Assembly (NCBI RefSeq): GCF_001544535.1
Contig: NZ_FCON02000009.1
Span: 1-64,000 of the forward strand
DNA: 64,000 bases
Source of the DNA: Caballeronia choica
Lineage (GTDB): Bacteria > Pseudomonadota > Gammaproteobacteria > Burkholderiales > Burkholderiaceae
Reading direction: 5' to 3'
In this document: positions 8,887 through 18,423 of the stretch, in pieces
Position numbering within the stretch: position 1 is the first letter of the stretch
Layout: the number at the start of each line of letters is the position of its first letter
The notes under the pieces: model-generated
Seen by the model: the letters and a program-made list of their open reading frames with translations, nothing else
Databases searched by the model: none
Told to the model about the DNA's origin: nothing
Made by a program: the position numbers and the translations under genes

Positions 8887-8933
8887 GCCTGAATCATATC
8901 GATCGATGAAAATCGACGAGATTCGATTCAGGC
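8887..8933. repeat. 9-bp perfect inverted repeat in a 336-bp gap
   Basis: GCCTGAATC (8887-8895) and GATTCAGGC (8925-8933) are perfect inverted copies around 29 bp rich in GATCGAT. They lie 87 bp past the stop of the minus-strand hydrolase and may act as a terminator stem or operator. No T-run follows. I see nothing else in 8684-9019. Confidence 0.4.
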
Positions 8934-9019
8934 GATTAACTGGGCGCGGGCCGCGATCCGGCGGCGTGGCCATGAGGAACGCGACGCAACGCCGAGCGCG
9001 GTGCGGCGCCCGGCCCGTT

Positions 9020-9601
9020 TTAAACCAGCGCTGCCAGCACCTGCTCGGTCGAGCGAATCCGTCCGATGCGCGGGAACACATAGCGAAACGTGGACTCGTG
9101 CGTATCCCCGTGCAGGTCGCTCATCGCGTCCTCGACGAAGATCTGTTGATAGCCGTGCTCGAACGCAGAGCGCGCCGTGGATTCCACGCCCACATGCGTC
9201 GCGATCCCGCCGAGCACGATCGTATCGATGCCACGCCGGCGCAACTGGAGATCGAGTTCCGTGCCGTGGAACGCGCCCCACTGCCGCTTCGTGATGACGA
9301 CATCCGACGCCGCTACGCCAAGCTCGGGACACAGCTCGCTCCATCCGGCCGGCTCGGCGCCGGGCGGCGCCTGTCCGGCGTCGGTGATCGGACGCAAGCC
9401 GCCGGGTGCGCCCGGGAAAGCGACCTTAACCAGCACGACGAGCGCGTCGAGCGCCCGAAAGCGATCCACCAGCGCCCGCGCGTTGGCGAGCACGTCGGCG
9501 GCGCTGTTCGGTTGCACCGGCAATGCGACGATGCCCGCCTGCAGGTCGATCAGCACGAGCGCGGTGGAACGGCTTTGCAACTTGAATTCGTCGATATTCA
9601 T
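9020..9601 (-). CDS. Isochorismatase-family hydrolase lacking the catalytic Cys
   Basis: 193 residues with the isochorismatase/cysteine-hydrolase fold. The conserved Asp is in LVLIDLQAGIV (about 15-25) and the Lys in VITKRQWGAF. Then comes GGIATHVGVESTA, where nicotinamidase-type members have Cys. Gly replaces it here, as in isochorismatase-type (EntB/PhzD-like) and many uncharacterised members, so amidase chemistry through a Cys nucleophile is unlikely. I chose ATG 9601; an in-frame GTG two codons earlier is possible. It stands 58 bp downstream of msrB on the same strand. The substrate is unknown. Confidence 0.82.
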   Translation of the reverse strand: MNIDEFKLQSRSTALVLIDLQAGIVALPVQPNSAADVLANARALVDRFRALDALVVLVKVAFPGAPGGLRPITDAGQAPPGAEPAGWSELCPELGVAASDVVITKRQWGAFHGTELDLQLRRRGIDTIVLGGIATHVGVESTARSAFEHGYQQIFVEDAMSDLHGDTHESTFRYVFPRIGRIRSTEQVLAALV

Positions 9602-9659
9602 GGGCACTCGGTCCTGAGTCCGGATGAAAGGCAGATGAAAAAGGTAAAAGCCACGCGCC

Positions 9660-10169
9660 TCACGCCGACTGCGGCGTGAACGTCAGCGCGACACCGTTCA
9701 TGCAGTAGCGCAGGCCGGTGGGTTTCGGGCCGTCGTCGAAGACGTGGCCGAGATGCCCGCCGCAGCGCCGGCAGTGCACTTCGTTGCGCTCCATGCCGAA
9801 TGAAGTGTCGGTGCGAGTCGCGACCGCGCCGTCGAGCGGCTGCCAGAAGCTCGGCCAGCCGGTGCCGCTCTCGAACTTGGTCTTCGACGAAAACAGGTCG
9901 AGCCGGCAACCCGCGCACGCGAACACCCCCGCGCGATGCTCGTCGTTGAGCGGACTCGTGAAGGGCCGCTCCGTGCCTTCCTGCCGCAGCACCTTGTACT
10001 GCGCCGGCGTGAGGAGCTTGCGCCATTCGGCGTCGCTGTGGCTGATTTCGTAGGACGCAGCGATGGCCGCGTGCGCCGAGTTCGAACCCAAACCGCGCCA
10101 TGCAGCCGTGCTGCCGGCGACCATCGCGGCGAGCGCCCCCAGAAAACTGCGTTTCGTGCGTTCAATCAT
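9660..10169 (-). CDS. msrB: Exported peptide-methionine (R)-S-oxide reductase
   Basis: 169 residues. It reduces methionine-R-sulfoxide in proteins. The N-terminus IERTKRSFLGALAAMVAG resembles a twin-arginine signal in KR form and ends near AHA, so the enzyme probably works in the periplasm. The MsrB domain (about 45-165) has both zinc Cys pairs (CAGC and CRRC), FESGTGWPSFW, HLGHVFDDG and the catalytic Cys in RYCMNGVAL (the family usually has RYCINSASL). Start ATG 10169 was chosen over an upstream frame extension because it begins the signal peptide. Confidence 0.92.
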   Translation of the reverse strand: MIERTKRSFLGALAAMVAGSTAAWRGLGSNSAHAAIAASYEISHSDAEWRKLLTPAQYKVLRQEGTERPFTSPLNDEHRAGVFACAGCRLDLFSSKTKFESGTGWPSFWQPLDGAVATRTDTSFGMERNEVHCRRCGGHLGHVFDDGPKPTGLRYCMNGVALTFTPQSA

Positions 10170-10457
10170 GTTCGTTCCAGGAAACAAAGCCACGCGCCCA
10201 ACGCCCGGGCACCGTGCGCGGCCCCGACTTGCAACCCGGGTTGCGCCCGGGGTTGCGCCCTATGTCGCGACGTTGTGACGGGCCGCGCTTCCCTGTTAGG
10301 ATTGCGGCCCCGATGCCTGGCATCATTGAAAATCATACTCGCCCTGGCTCGTGCGCGCGGTTTGGCCCAGCCCCGGCGAGTTGGCAAAATCCGCGTCGCC
10401 GGGCGTGCGTCGTACCGGCTTGCGCATTCATCACCATTCATCACATATGGAGCGGCA

Positions 10458-11222
10458 ATGATCCACGCGCGATGGTGGCGTGACCTGTCGGTGCGCATGC
10501 GCATCGGCGGCATGACGGCTCTCCTCGTGCTGCTCGTGCTCAACGTATTCGTCGTCCCCTTTTCCGTCGCGCCGGACGACACCCTGGCGCGGCTGCTGCG
10601 CGATGTGTTCCTGACGCTGATTCTTCTGAGCGGCGTGGTGGCGGTGGCCGAGGACCGCACGCACTGGATCGCAATCGCGCTGGTGGCCGCGGTCGCCATG
10701 CTCGTCAACTGGACGGGCTGGTTTCTTCCACCCGGACAAACGCCCGGACTGACCGACGCAACGACGCTCGTTTCGCTCGCCATCCTGGGCGCGGTGATCG
10801 GCGTGAAGGTGTTCAGCGGGGGCACCGTGACGTTCGACCGGATTCTCGGCGCGGTCACGCTCTACATTCTGATCGGCGTGGTCTGGGCGCAGGCCTATCA
10901 GATCGTCAGCTTTCATGTTCCTCACGCCTATGCAGGAAACACGGGTGCGGACGGGGCATTCGACTCGCCGACCGCGATTTATTTCAGCTTCGTCACGCTC
11001 ACGACCGTGGGCTACGGCGACATCACGCCGGTCGCTCACGCCGCGAAGTCGCTCGCGATCGTCGAGGGGCTGCTCGGCCAGCTTTATCCCGCGATCGTGC
11101 TGGCGCGGCTCGTATCGCTGCAGACGGCCGCACCGGCAGCCCCCGCCGATGGCACGGCGAATCCGGCGAGTCCGTCGCGCCGATCCGGACGCAAGGGCTC
11201 GCGGACCCGCTCTAGACCTTGA
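10458..11222 (+). CDS. Small potassium-channel-like membrane protein
   Basis: 254 residues. Several N-terminal helices precede a two-helix pore module with the K+ selectivity filter TVGYGDITP (about 182-190) in [21 protein letters not shown] basic Ser/Arg-rich tail follows. It belongs to the ion_trans_2 group of bacterial potassium channels and has no visible RCK or nucleotide-binding domain. The start is ATG 10458, with AGCGG upstream. Its last 11 bp overlap the convergent ABC permease gene. Confidence 0.85.
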   Translation: MIHARWWRDLSVRMRIGGMTALLVLLVLNVFVVPFSVAPDDTLARLLRDVFLTLILLSGVVAVAEDRTHWIAIALVAAVAMLVNWTGWFLPPGQTPGLTDATTLVSLAILGAVIGVKVFSGGTVTFDRILGAVTLYILIGVVWAQAYQIVSFHVPHAYAGNTGADGAFDSPTAIYFSFVTLTTVGYGDITPVAHAAKSLAIVEGLLGQLYPAIVLARLVSLQTAAPAAPADGTANPASPSRRSGRKGSRTRSRP

Positions 11223-11973
11223 GCCGATAACCCGTCCGGAAGATCCACGCGACGATCACCGTGAACACGCCGAGGAACAGGATCGTCATCGCGAGGCTCA
11301 CGCCGACGCTCACGTCCGCGAGGCCATAGAAACTCCAGCGAAATCCGCTGATCAGATAAACCACCGGATTGAACAGCGCCACGGTCTTCCAGAACGGCGG
11401 CAGGATGTCGATCGAGTAGAAGCTGCCGCCGAGGAACGTCAGCGGCGTGACGATCAGGAGCGGAATCACCTGCAGCTTCTCGAAGCCGTCGGCCCAGATG
11501 CCGATGATGAATCCGAGCAGGCTGAACGTCACGGCGGTGAGCAACAGGAACACGATCATCCAGAACGGATGATCGATCCTGAGCGGCACAAAAAGACGCG
11601 CGGTCACGAGAATGATCAGGCCGAGGATCACGGATTTCGTCGCCGCCGCCCCGACGTAGCTCACGACGATCTCCAGATAGGAAATCGGCGCCGACAGGAG
11701 TTCGTAGATCGTCCCGGTGAACTTCGGAAAGTAGATGCCGAACGACGCGTTCGAGATGCTCTGCGTGAGCAGCGACAGCATCACGAGTCCCGGCACGATG
11801 AAGGCGCCGTAGCTGATGCCGTCGATCTCCGGGATGCGCGAGCCGATCGCCGCGCCGAACACGACGAAATAGAGCGACGTCGAGATCACCGGCGACACGA
11901 TGCTCTGCATCAGCGTGCGCGCCGTGCGTGCCATTTCGAAGCGGTAGATCGCGCGGACTGCGTGGAGGTTCAT
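11212..11973 (-). CDS. ABC-2 type transporter permease
   Basis: 253 residues, about six helices. A typical ABC-2 permease ([59 protein letters not shown]) of the family that exports drugs, polysaccharides or lipids. Its ATG overlaps the stop of the ATPase gene as ATGA, so the two are translationally coupled and form one exporter. The 3' end overlaps the convergent channel gene by 11 bp. The substrate is unknown. Confidence 0.9.
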   Translation of the reverse strand: MNLHAVRAIYRFEMARTARTLMQSIVSPVISTSLYFVVFGAAIGSRIPEIDGISYGAFIVPGLVMLSLLTQSISNASFGIYFPKFTGTIYELLSAPISYLEIVVSYVGAAATKSVILGLIILVTARLFVPLRIDHPFWMIVFLLLTAVTFSLLGFIIGIWADGFEKLQVIPLLIVTPLTFLGGSFYSIDILPPFWKTVALFNPVVYLISGFRWSFYGLADVSVGVSLAMTILFLGVFTVIVAWIFRTGYRLKV

Positions 11974-12944
11974 TGCGTTTCCCTTGTCGGCCCAAGCTGG
12001 CGCTTGTTCTGGTCCCGTGTGGCGTTCTTGCTGACAAGGCTCACGAAAATGTCTTCCAGCGAACTTTGCGTCGTATGAAGGTCCTTGAACCTGACGCCGG
12101 CTTCGTCGATATGGCGCAGGAGCGCGATGATCCGGCCGGGCTCGTCGTGGGCGTCGTAGGTGTAGGTCAGCTCGCACTTGTCCGACGATAGTTCCATGCC
12201 ATATCGTTCCAGCGCATCGGGCACGCGGTCGAGCGCGTGATCCAGTTGCAGCGTGAGCTTTTTCTTGCCCAGCTTGCGCATCAACTCGGCCTTTTCCTCG
12301 ACCAGAATGATCTCGCCGCGATTGATCACGCCGATGCGGTCGGCCATTTCCTCGGCTTCGTCGATGTAGTGCGTCGTCAGGATGATCGTCACGCCGCTCG
12401 CCTTCAGCGCACGCACCAGGTCCCACATGTCGCGCCGCAATTCGACGTCGACGCCGGCGGTGGGCTCGTCGAGGAACAGGATGTCCGGCTCGTGCGACAG
12501 CGCCTTCGCGATCAGCACACGCCGCTTCATGCCGCCCGAGAGCGTGATGATCTTGTTGTCCTTCTTGCTCCAGAGCGACAGCGACCGCAGCACCTTTTCG
12601 ATGTGCGCCGGATTCGGCGGCTTGCCGAACAGGCCGCGGCTGAACGACACGGTCGCCCAGACGGTTTCGAAGGCGTCGGTGGTCAGCTCCTGCGGCACGA
12701 GGCCGATCATCGCGCGCGCGGCACGATAATCGGTCACGATATCGTGGCCGTCCACGATGACGCTTCCTTCGCTCGGGTTGACAATCCCGCAGACCGTGCT
12801 GATGAGCGTCGTCTTGCCCGCCCCGTTCGGGCCGAGCAGCGCGAAAATCTCGCCGCGCCTGATCGTCAGGTTGATGTCTTTCAGGGCCTGGAAGCCCGAC
12901 GCGTAGGTCTTGCCGAGATTCGATACGGTGATGATTGTTTGCAT
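11970..12944 (-). CDS. ABC transporter ATP-binding protein (ABC-2 exporter)
   Basis: 324 residues. It carries Walker [13 protein letters not shown] (about 38-49), the signature [15 protein letters not shown], Walker [13 protein letters not shown] and the switch His in [16 protein letters not shown]. The C-terminal region (about 230-320) is the extension common to ABC-2 ATPases. Start [12 protein letters not shown] at 12944 begins the nucleotide-binding domain directly; an upstream in-frame start would add nine residues. It is partner to the downstream permease (4-bp ATGA overlap). Confidence 0.92.
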   Translation of the reverse strand: MQTIITVSNLGKTYASGFQALKDINLTIRRGEIFALLGPNGAGKTTLISTVCGIVNPSEGSVIVDGHDIVTDYRAARAMIGLVPQELTTDAFETVWATVSFSRGLFGKPPNPAHIEKVLRSLSLWSKKDNKIITLSGGMKRRVLIAKALSHEPDILFLDEPTAGVDVELRRDMWDLVRALKASGVTIILTTHYIDEAEEMADRIGVINRGEIILVEEKAELMRKLGKKKLTLQLDHALDRVPDALERYGMELSSDKCELTYTYDAHDEPGRIIALLRHIDEAGVRFKDLHTTQSSLEDIFVSLVSKNATRDQNKRQLGPTRETQ

Positions 12945-13050
12945 GGCGTGGACGATATCAGATACCGCCAAATCCGGCTCAACCCACTGTCCGCTGTCAC
13001 AATGACGCGATGCAGCAGCCGGAAACCAGCCTCAGAAAAGGAGATGCGCC

Positions 13051-13521
13051 ATGCTGTTCGAACAGATCGAGACCGCCTGCATCAACGATGCGGACGTCCC
13101 GTGGGTTCCGTTCACGCCGTATAGCGACAAGGTGTTCGTCAAGTATTTCAAGCTCGACCCGATTCGCGGGGAAGTGATCGCGCTGCTCCGCGCGCCCGCG
13201 ACCGGGCAGATGCCGATCCATCATCACACCGGCACGGTGATCGTCTACACGGTCCAGGGACGATGGAAGTACCGCGAGCACGCGTGGATTGCCGACAAAG
13301 GCAGCGTGGTATACGAAGTGGCGGGATCGAGCCATACGCCGCAGGCGCTGCCCGGCGACGAGGACATCGTCACGCTGAACATCATCCAGGGCGAATTGCT
13401 CTACATGAACGAGCGGCAGCAGGTGATCGCGATCGAGAACTGGCGCAGCGGTTGGGATCGCTACGCGGCGTACTGCGAGAAGAACGGCATCGAAGCCCGC
13501 GACCTGACGGCTTTCCGCTAG
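13051..13521 (+). CDS. Cupin of the 2,4'-dihydroxyacetophenone dioxygenase family
   Basis: 156 residues, one cupin. Metal ligands are probably the His cluster in PIHHHTGTVIVYTVQG and the later His in AGSSHTPQAL. The protein resembles the DAD-like family, which cleaves a C-C bond in aryl ketones using Fe, but the substrate of this copy is not known. AAAAGGAGA lies 6 bp before the ATG. It stands alone between the ABC exporter and the AraC gene and could be co-regulated with either. Confidence 0.78.
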   Translation: MLFEQIETACINDADVPWVPFTPYSDKVFVKYFKLDPIRGEVIALLRAPATGQMPIHHHTGTVIVYTVQGRWKYREHAWIADKGSVVYEVAGSSHTPQALPGDEDIVTLNIIQGELLYMNERQQVIAIENWRSGWDRYAAYCEKNGIEARDLTAFR

Positions 13522-13543
13522 GCGCCCCGCCGTGCGTACACTG

Positions 13544-13558
13544 TGACAAAATACGCCA
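13544..13558. promoter_or_regulatory. TGACAAAAYACGCCA motif upstream of the AraC gene
   Basis: TGACAAAATACGCCA at 13544-13558 ends 27 bp before the regulator start. The same 15-mer with one change, TGACAAAACACGCCA, occurs at 16338-16352 in the acyl-CoA ligase/dehydrogenase promoter. This suggests one regulator acts at both places, probably the AraC protein itself. Confidence 0.5.
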
Positions 13559-13585
13559 CGCTACGGCCCACTCAACGATCCGTCC

Positions 13586-14584
13586 TTGAACCTGCTCTCC
13601 GCTACCGTCCCCATCTCGGTCGTCAACGGCTTTCTGTCCGGCGCCGACCGAAACGCCATGGCGAGGCTCGCCGAGCGCTCGGGCATCCCGCATGAACTGC
13701 TGCGCCAGCCGGCTGCGCGCGTCACGCAGGAGCAGTTCTCGACGCTTTATCGCCTGCTCGCCATGGAGCTCGACGACGAGATGCCCGGCATTTTCAGCCG
13801 CCCGTTACGCAACGGCACGCTGAAATACCTGTGCCTGAGCCTGCTCGACGCCCCGAAGCTCGAGATCGCACTGCATCGCTTCGGCCAGTTCTTCCATCTG
13901 GTCCTCGACGATTTCCGCCTGCAGTCGCAGCGCGAAGGCGCGCTGGGCCACGTGCGGATGGACGCGAATCCGCACGGCCCCGCCGTCAGCATGCTCGGCC
14001 GCGAACTGATGCTCAAGCTCGTGCACGGCGTGGCGTCGTGGCTCATCGCTCAGAAGATTCCGCTCGCCGAAGTGGACTTCGATTTCCCGCGGCCGCCGCA
14101 GGCGAACGACCATCTCTACCTCTTCCCCGGACCCGTGCGTTTTGGCTGCGAGACGACCCGCATCGGCTTCGATGCCGCGTATCTCGACATGCCGATCCGG
14201 CAGCGCAAGCCCGACCTGAAGAAATTCCTGTCGCGCGCGCCGGAGGACTGGATCTTCGTGTCGTTCGCCGAGCAACTGGTCTGCCACCGCGTGCGCCAGT
14301 ACGTGGCCGAATGCCTGCCGGGGGCGCCGACCATCGACGCCGTCGCGCAAAACCTGCACTACTCCGTGCGCACGCTGTGCCGCCGCCTCGCCGCCGAAGG
14401 CACGACCTTCCAGGCGATCAAGGACGAAGTGCGGCGCGACATCGCGATCCAGCGGCTCACGCGCTCCGGGGACGCCATCGCGGAAATCGCTTACGACGTC
14501 GGCTTCGACAACTCGACCGCGTTTCACCGCGCGTTCCGGCACTGGACCGGCAGCACGCCGAACACGTATCGCAGGACGGCGTGA
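13586..14584 (+). CDS. AraC-family transcriptional regulator
   Basis: 332 residues. An N-terminal effector domain of the arabinose-binding-like type (about 20-200) precedes a C-terminal AraC HTH pair (about 235-330: TIDAVAQNLHYSVRTLCRRL and the end IAYDVGFDNSTAFHRAFRHW). This full-length class includes OruR-like and lipid-catabolism regulators. The start appears to be TTG 13586, because no ATG precedes the conserved VPISVVNGFLSGA segment. It converges on the acyl-CoA ligase gene 15 bp away, and a shared 15-mer (see 13544 and 16333) suggests it controls the fatty-acid genes and itself. Confidence 0.88.
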   Translation: MNLLSATVPISVVNGFLSGADRNAMARLAERSGIPHELLRQPAARVTQEQFSTLYRLLAMELDDEMPGIFSRPLRNGTLKYLCLSLLDAPKLEIALHRFGQFFHLVLDDFRLQSQREGALGHVRMDANPHGPAVSMLGRELMLKLVHGVASWLIAQKIPLAEVDFDFPRPPQANDHLYLFPGPVRFGCETTRIGFDAAYLDMPIRQRKPDLKKFLSRAPEDWIFVSFAEQLVCHRVRQYVAECLPGAPTIDAVAQNLHYSVRTLCRRLAAEGTTFQAIKDEVRRDIAIQRLTRSGDAIAEIAYDVGFDNSTAFHRAFRHWTGSTPNTYRRTA

Positions 14585-14599
14585 GCGCGGCATGGCCGC

Positions 14600-16219
14600 T
14601 CAGGCCAGGAAATAGCCGCCGAAGCGCTGCCGCAAGGTGAGCTTCTGCACCTTGCCAGTCGCCGTGAGCGGCAGGTCGTCGACGAACACGATATCGTCCG
14701 GGACGCACCACTTCGCCACCTTGCCGGCGTAGAAATCGAGCACGTCCCGCGCGCTGACCGAACTGCCTTCACGCCGCACCGCGACGATCAGCGGCCGCTC
14801 GTCCCACTTCGGATGCGCGCACGCGATACACGCCGCCTTCTCGATCTCCGGATGCGACATCGCGATGTTCTCCAGTTCGATCGACGAGATCCATTCGCCG
14901 CCCGACTTGATCACGTCCTTGCTGCGGTCGGTGATGTGCATGTAGCCGTCGGGGTCGATGGTGGCGACGTCGCCGGTCGGGAACCAGCCGTCGTCGAGCG
15001 CCGAGTGCTCCGCGCCGAAGTAGCGGTCCGCGACCCAGTGGCCGCGCGCCATCAAGTCGCCTGCCGACTGGCCGTCCCACGGCAGTTCGGCGCCGTCCGA
15101 GCCGACGATCTTCAGGTCGATGCCGGGCACCGCGCGCCCCTGCTTGGCCTCGATCGCCGCCTGCTCCTCGGCGCTTTTGCCCGCATAGCCGCGCGAGCCC
15201 GAGCACACCGTGCCGAGCGGCGACAGTTCGGTCATGCCCCACGCGTGCACGGCCTTGACGCCGACTTCGGCCATCGCCGCGGCGAGATGCGGCGGGCACG
15301 CCGCGCCGCCGACGACCGCACGCCTGAACGTCGTGCTCGTCTTGCCGGTGCGCCGCATGTAATCGACGAAACCGAGCCACACGGTCGGCACGCCGGCCGA
15401 CATCGTCACGCCTTCCTGCTCGAACAGAGAGCACAGCGATTCGCCGTCGAGCTTCGCGCCCGGCAGCACCAGCTTCGCGCCGACCAGCGTCGCGGAGAAC
15501 GGCAGGCCCCACGCGTTCACATGGAACATCGGCACGACGGGCGCGATGGTTTCGGTCGCGGAGAGCGCGAGCGTATCGGGCAGCGCCGAGCCGTAGCACA
15601 TCAGCGTGATCGACCGGTGCGAGTACAGCACGCCCTTCGGATCGCCCGTCGTGCCCGACGTATAGCAAAGCAGCGCGGCCTGCCGCTCGTCGAAGCTCGG
15701 CCAGGTGAAATGCCCGTCGTGGCCCGCGATCAGCGTCTCGTAGCTTTCGAGCGGCACCGCGAACGCGTTCGGCAGCGCGGCCTCGTCGCACAGCATCACC
15801 CACTTTTCGACGTGCGGGCAAAGCGCCGCGATCTGTTCGACGAGCGACGCGAACGACGCGTCGAAGAACACGAACCGGTCACGTGAGTGATTGATGATGT
15901 AGACGATCTGCTCGGGAAAGAGCCGCGGGTTGATCGTGTGGCACACCGCGCCGATGCCGCTCACGCCGAAGTACAACTCCATGTGCCGGTAGCCGTTCCA
16001 CGCGAGCGTGCCGATGCGGTCGCCCGCTCCGATGCCGCGCGCGTCGAGCGCCTGCGCGAGTTGTTTCGAGCGCGTATGGCAGTCGCGATAGGTGTAGCGG
16101 TGCACGTCGCCCTCGACGCGCCGCGACACGATTTCCACCTCGGCGGAATGGCGTGCGGCCTGTTCGAGTATCGATGACAACAGCATCGGCGCGTACATCA
16201 TCTGGCCCGGCAGTTCCAT
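14600..16219 (-). CDS. Acyl-CoA ligase (fatty-acid/DmdB-like)
   Basis: 539 residues. An AMP-forming ligase that activates a carboxylic acid with ATP and CoA. The P-loop [54 protein letters not shown] and the C-terminal catalytic Lys in [12 protein letters not shown] are all present. It is of the medium/long-chain type related to 3-methylthiopropionyl-CoA ligases. Start [13 protein letters not shown] at 16219 is the typical beginning of this group. It is divergent from the acyl-CoA dehydrogenase gene, with which it would form a beta-oxidation route. Chain length preference is unknown. Confidence 0.9.
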   Translation of the reverse strand: MELPGQMMYAPMLLSSILEQAARHSAEVEIVSRRVEGDVHRYTYRDCHTRSKQLAQALDARGIGAGDRIGTLAWNGYRHMELYFGVSGIGAVCHTINPRLFPEQIVYIINHSRDRFVFFDASFASLVEQIAALCPHVEKWVMLCDEAALPNAFAVPLESYETLIAGHDGHFTWPSFDERQAALLCYTSGTTGDPKGVLYSHRSITLMCYGSALPDTLALSATETIAPVVPMFHVNAWGLPFSATLVGAKLVLPGAKLDGESLCSLFEQEGVTMSAGVPTVWLGFVDYMRRTGKTSTTFRRAVVGGAACPPHLAAAMAEVGVKAVHAWGMTELSPLGTVCSGSRGYAGKSAEEQAAIEAKQGRAVPGIDLKIVGSDGAELPWDGQSAGDLMARGHWVADRYFGAEHSALDDGWFPTGDVATIDPDGYMHITDRSKDVIKSGGEWISSIELENIAMSHPEIEKAACIACAHPKWDERPLIVAVRREGSSVSARDVLDFYAGKVAKWCVPDDIVFVDDLPLTATGKVQKLTLRQRFGGYFLA

Positions 16220-16332
16220 GAGCTTGTCTCCTGACAGTGTGTTTCGTAGAGGGCGGCCTCTTCGCGGACCTCTTTCGTTGGCCCCGATTCTAGGCAAGGC
16301 GCCTGGCATCGCGCACTGGCAGGCTCGGCCGA

Positions 16333-16415
16333 TTGATTGACAAAACACGCCAATCGTCCGGGCGTGTAAGGGCTATCCCCGAGCCGGCTGAAAAGCGGCA
16401 GTTTTTGTCAATCAA
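16333..16415. promoter_or_regulatory. 13-bp inverted repeat in the ligase/dehydrogenase divergent promoter
   Basis: TTGATTGACAAAA (16333-16345) and TTTTGTCAATCAA (16403-16415) are perfect inverted copies separated by 57 bp in the 306-bp divergent region. The left copy continues into the 15-mer also found before the AraC gene. Two spaced, oppositely oriented sites suggest a dimer acting on both promoters or a looped complex. Confidence 0.6.
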
Positions 16416-16525
16416 AGGGCAGATTCGGATATCGTAGATCGCGCGGCGGGGCGCTAGGATGCGTCAATCGGATTCTGCGGCGCGCACCGTTCACGCGCCA
16501 AAACCCAAATTACGGAGACACCCAA

Positions 16526-18316
16526 ATGAGCTATACCGCGCCGCTGAAAGACATGTTGTTCGTTATCGACGAACTCGCCGACATCGAAAAAGTAGCCACG
16601 CTGCCGGGCTTCGAGGACGCCACGCTCGAAACCGCGCAGGCCGTGCTCGACGAAGCCGCGAAATTCAACGGCGAGGTGCTGGCGCCGCTCAACTTCGAAG
16701 GCGACAAGAACCCGAGCACGTTTTCCGACGGCGTCGTCACGACGACGCCCGGCTTCAAGGACGCGTTCCGCCAGTTCGGCGAAGGCGGCTGGCAAGGCGT
16801 GATGCATCCGGCCGAGTTCGGCGGACAGGCGCTGCCCAAACTGATCGCCGCGCCCTGCATCGAAATGATGAACGCCGCGAACATTTCGTTCGCGCTGTGT
16901 CCGCTCCTGACCGATGGCGCCATCGAAGCGCTGCTCACCGCGGGTTCCGACGAACTGAAGCAGCGCTACCTGCCGAAGCTCATCGCAGGAGAGTGGACCG
17001 GCACGATGAACCTCACCGAGCCGCAAGCCGGCTCCGATCTCGCGCTCGTCCGCACGCGCGCCGAGCCGCAAGGCGACGGCTCGTTCAAGGTGTTCGGCAC
17101 GAAGATCTTCATCACCTACGGCGAACACGATATGGCGGAGAACATCGCGCATCTCGTGCTGGCCCGCACGCCGAACGCCCCGGAAGGCGTGAAAGGCATT
17201 TCGCTGTTGCTCGTGCCGAAGTTCATGGTCAATGACGACGGTTCGCTCGGCGAGCGCAACGACGTGCATTGCGTCTCGATCGAACACAAGCTCGGCATCA
17301 AGGCGAGCCCGACCGCCGTCCTGCAATACGGCGACCACGGCGGCGCGATCGGCTATATGATCGGCGAGGAAAATCGCGGGCTCGAATACATGTTCATCAT
17401 GATGAACGCGGCGCGCTTCGGGGTCGGCGTGCAGGGCATCGCCGTGGCGGACCGCGCGTATCAACTGGCCGTCGCCTATGCGAAGGACCGCGTGCAGAGC
17501 CGCCCGGTTGACGGCTCGGCGAAGCAATCCGTGACGATCATCCACCATCCCGACGTGCGCCGCATGCTTGCCACGATGCGCGCCCTGACCGAAGGCGCCC
17601 GCGCGCTGGCCTATGTCGCGGCCGCATATTCGGACATCGCGCATCACGCAGCCGATGCCGACACGCGCGCACAATATGCGGCCATCTACGAATTCCTCGT
17701 GCCGGTCGTCAAGGGCTGGAGCACGGAGATGTCGATCGATGTCGCGAGCCTCGGCGTGCAGGTGCATGGCGGCATGGGCTTCATCGAAGAGACGGGCGCC
17801 GCGCAGCACTATCGCGACGCGCGCATCCTGACGATCTACGAAGGCACGACGGCGATCCAGGCAAACGACCTGATCGGCCGCAAGACCGTGAAAGACGGCG
17901 GCGCGGCCGCACGCGCAGTTCTTGCGCAGGTCGACGCCACCCTCGCCGCGCTCAAGGAGCACGAAGGCGCGGCATTCGACGCGATGCATCGTCGCCTTTC
18001 GGCGGGACGCGACGCGCTCGCGAACGTCGTCGAGTTCGTGCTGGCCAACATGAAGAGCGATCCGAACGCCGTGTTCGCGGGCAGCGTCGCTTATGTGAAG
18101 CTTGCGGGCATCGTGTTGTCGGGCTGGCAGATGGCGCGCGCACTGATCGTGTCGACGCAAAAGCGTGCGGACGATCCGTCGTTCCACGGTGCGAAAATCG
18201 CGACCGCGCATTTCTTTGCTGACCACATCCTGCCGCAAGCGCTCGCGCTGGAAGCGTCGATCGTCAGCGCGAAGGGCGATGAGGGCGTGCTCGCACTGGC
18301 TGTTGACCAGTTCTGA
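16526..18316 (+). CDS. Acyl-CoA dehydrogenase, long form (DmdC-like)
   Basis: 596 residues. An N-terminal extension (MSYTAPLKDMLFVIDELAD) precedes the FAD-dependent core: WTGTMNLTEPQAGSDL, KIFITYGEHDMAENI and the catalytic Glu in ILTIYEGTTAIQA. A C-terminal added domain follows (about 470-596). This longer architecture is that of 3-methylthiopropionyl-CoA dehydrogenase and related proteobacterial FadE-like enzymes. It introduces the alpha,beta double bond in acyl-CoA. GGAGA lies 7-12 bp before the ATG. The next gene, a 3-hydroxyacyl-CoA dehydrogenase, would act later in the same pathway. Confidence 0.92.
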   Translation: MSYTAPLKDMLFVIDELADIEKVATLPGFEDATLETAQAVLDEAAKFNGEVLAPLNFEGDKNPSTFSDGVVTTTPGFKDAFRQFGEGGWQGVMHPAEFGGQALPKLIAAPCIEMMNAANISFALCPLLTDGAIEALLTAGSDELKQRYLPKLIAGEWTGTMNLTEPQAGSDLALVRTRAEPQGDGSFKVFGTKIFITYGEHDMAENIAHLVLARTPNAPEGVKGISLLLVPKFMVNDDGSLGERNDVHCVSIEHKLGIKASPTAVLQYGDHGGAIGYMIGEENRGLEYMFIMMNAARFGVGVQGIAVADRAYQLAVAYAKDRVQSRPVDGSAKQSVTIIHHPDVRRMLATMRALTEGARALAYVAAAYSDIAHHAADADTRAQYAAIYEFLVPVVKGWSTEMSIDVASLGVQVHGGMGFIEETGAAQHYRDARILTIYEGTTAIQANDLIGRKTVKDGGAAARAVLAQVDATLAALKEHEGAAFDAMHRRLSAGRDALANVVEFVLANMKSDPNAVFAGSVAYVKLAGIVLSGWQMARALIVSTQKRADDPSFHGAKIATAHFFADHILPQALALEASIVSAKGDEGVLALAVDQF

Positions 18317-18423
18317 TTTTCGCTGGTTACAATGGGACAGCCGGAGACGGCGGCCAGCACGAGGCCGTCTCCGGAATCCTACAACCAGCGAGGTGCGAGG
18401 CACCGGCAGCAAGGAGTAACGCA

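Noticed and set aside
11974..12426. N-terminal extension of the ABC-2 permease
   Set aside because: It would overlap the ATPase gene. [16 protein letters not shown] at 11973 is a normal start coupled by ATGA.
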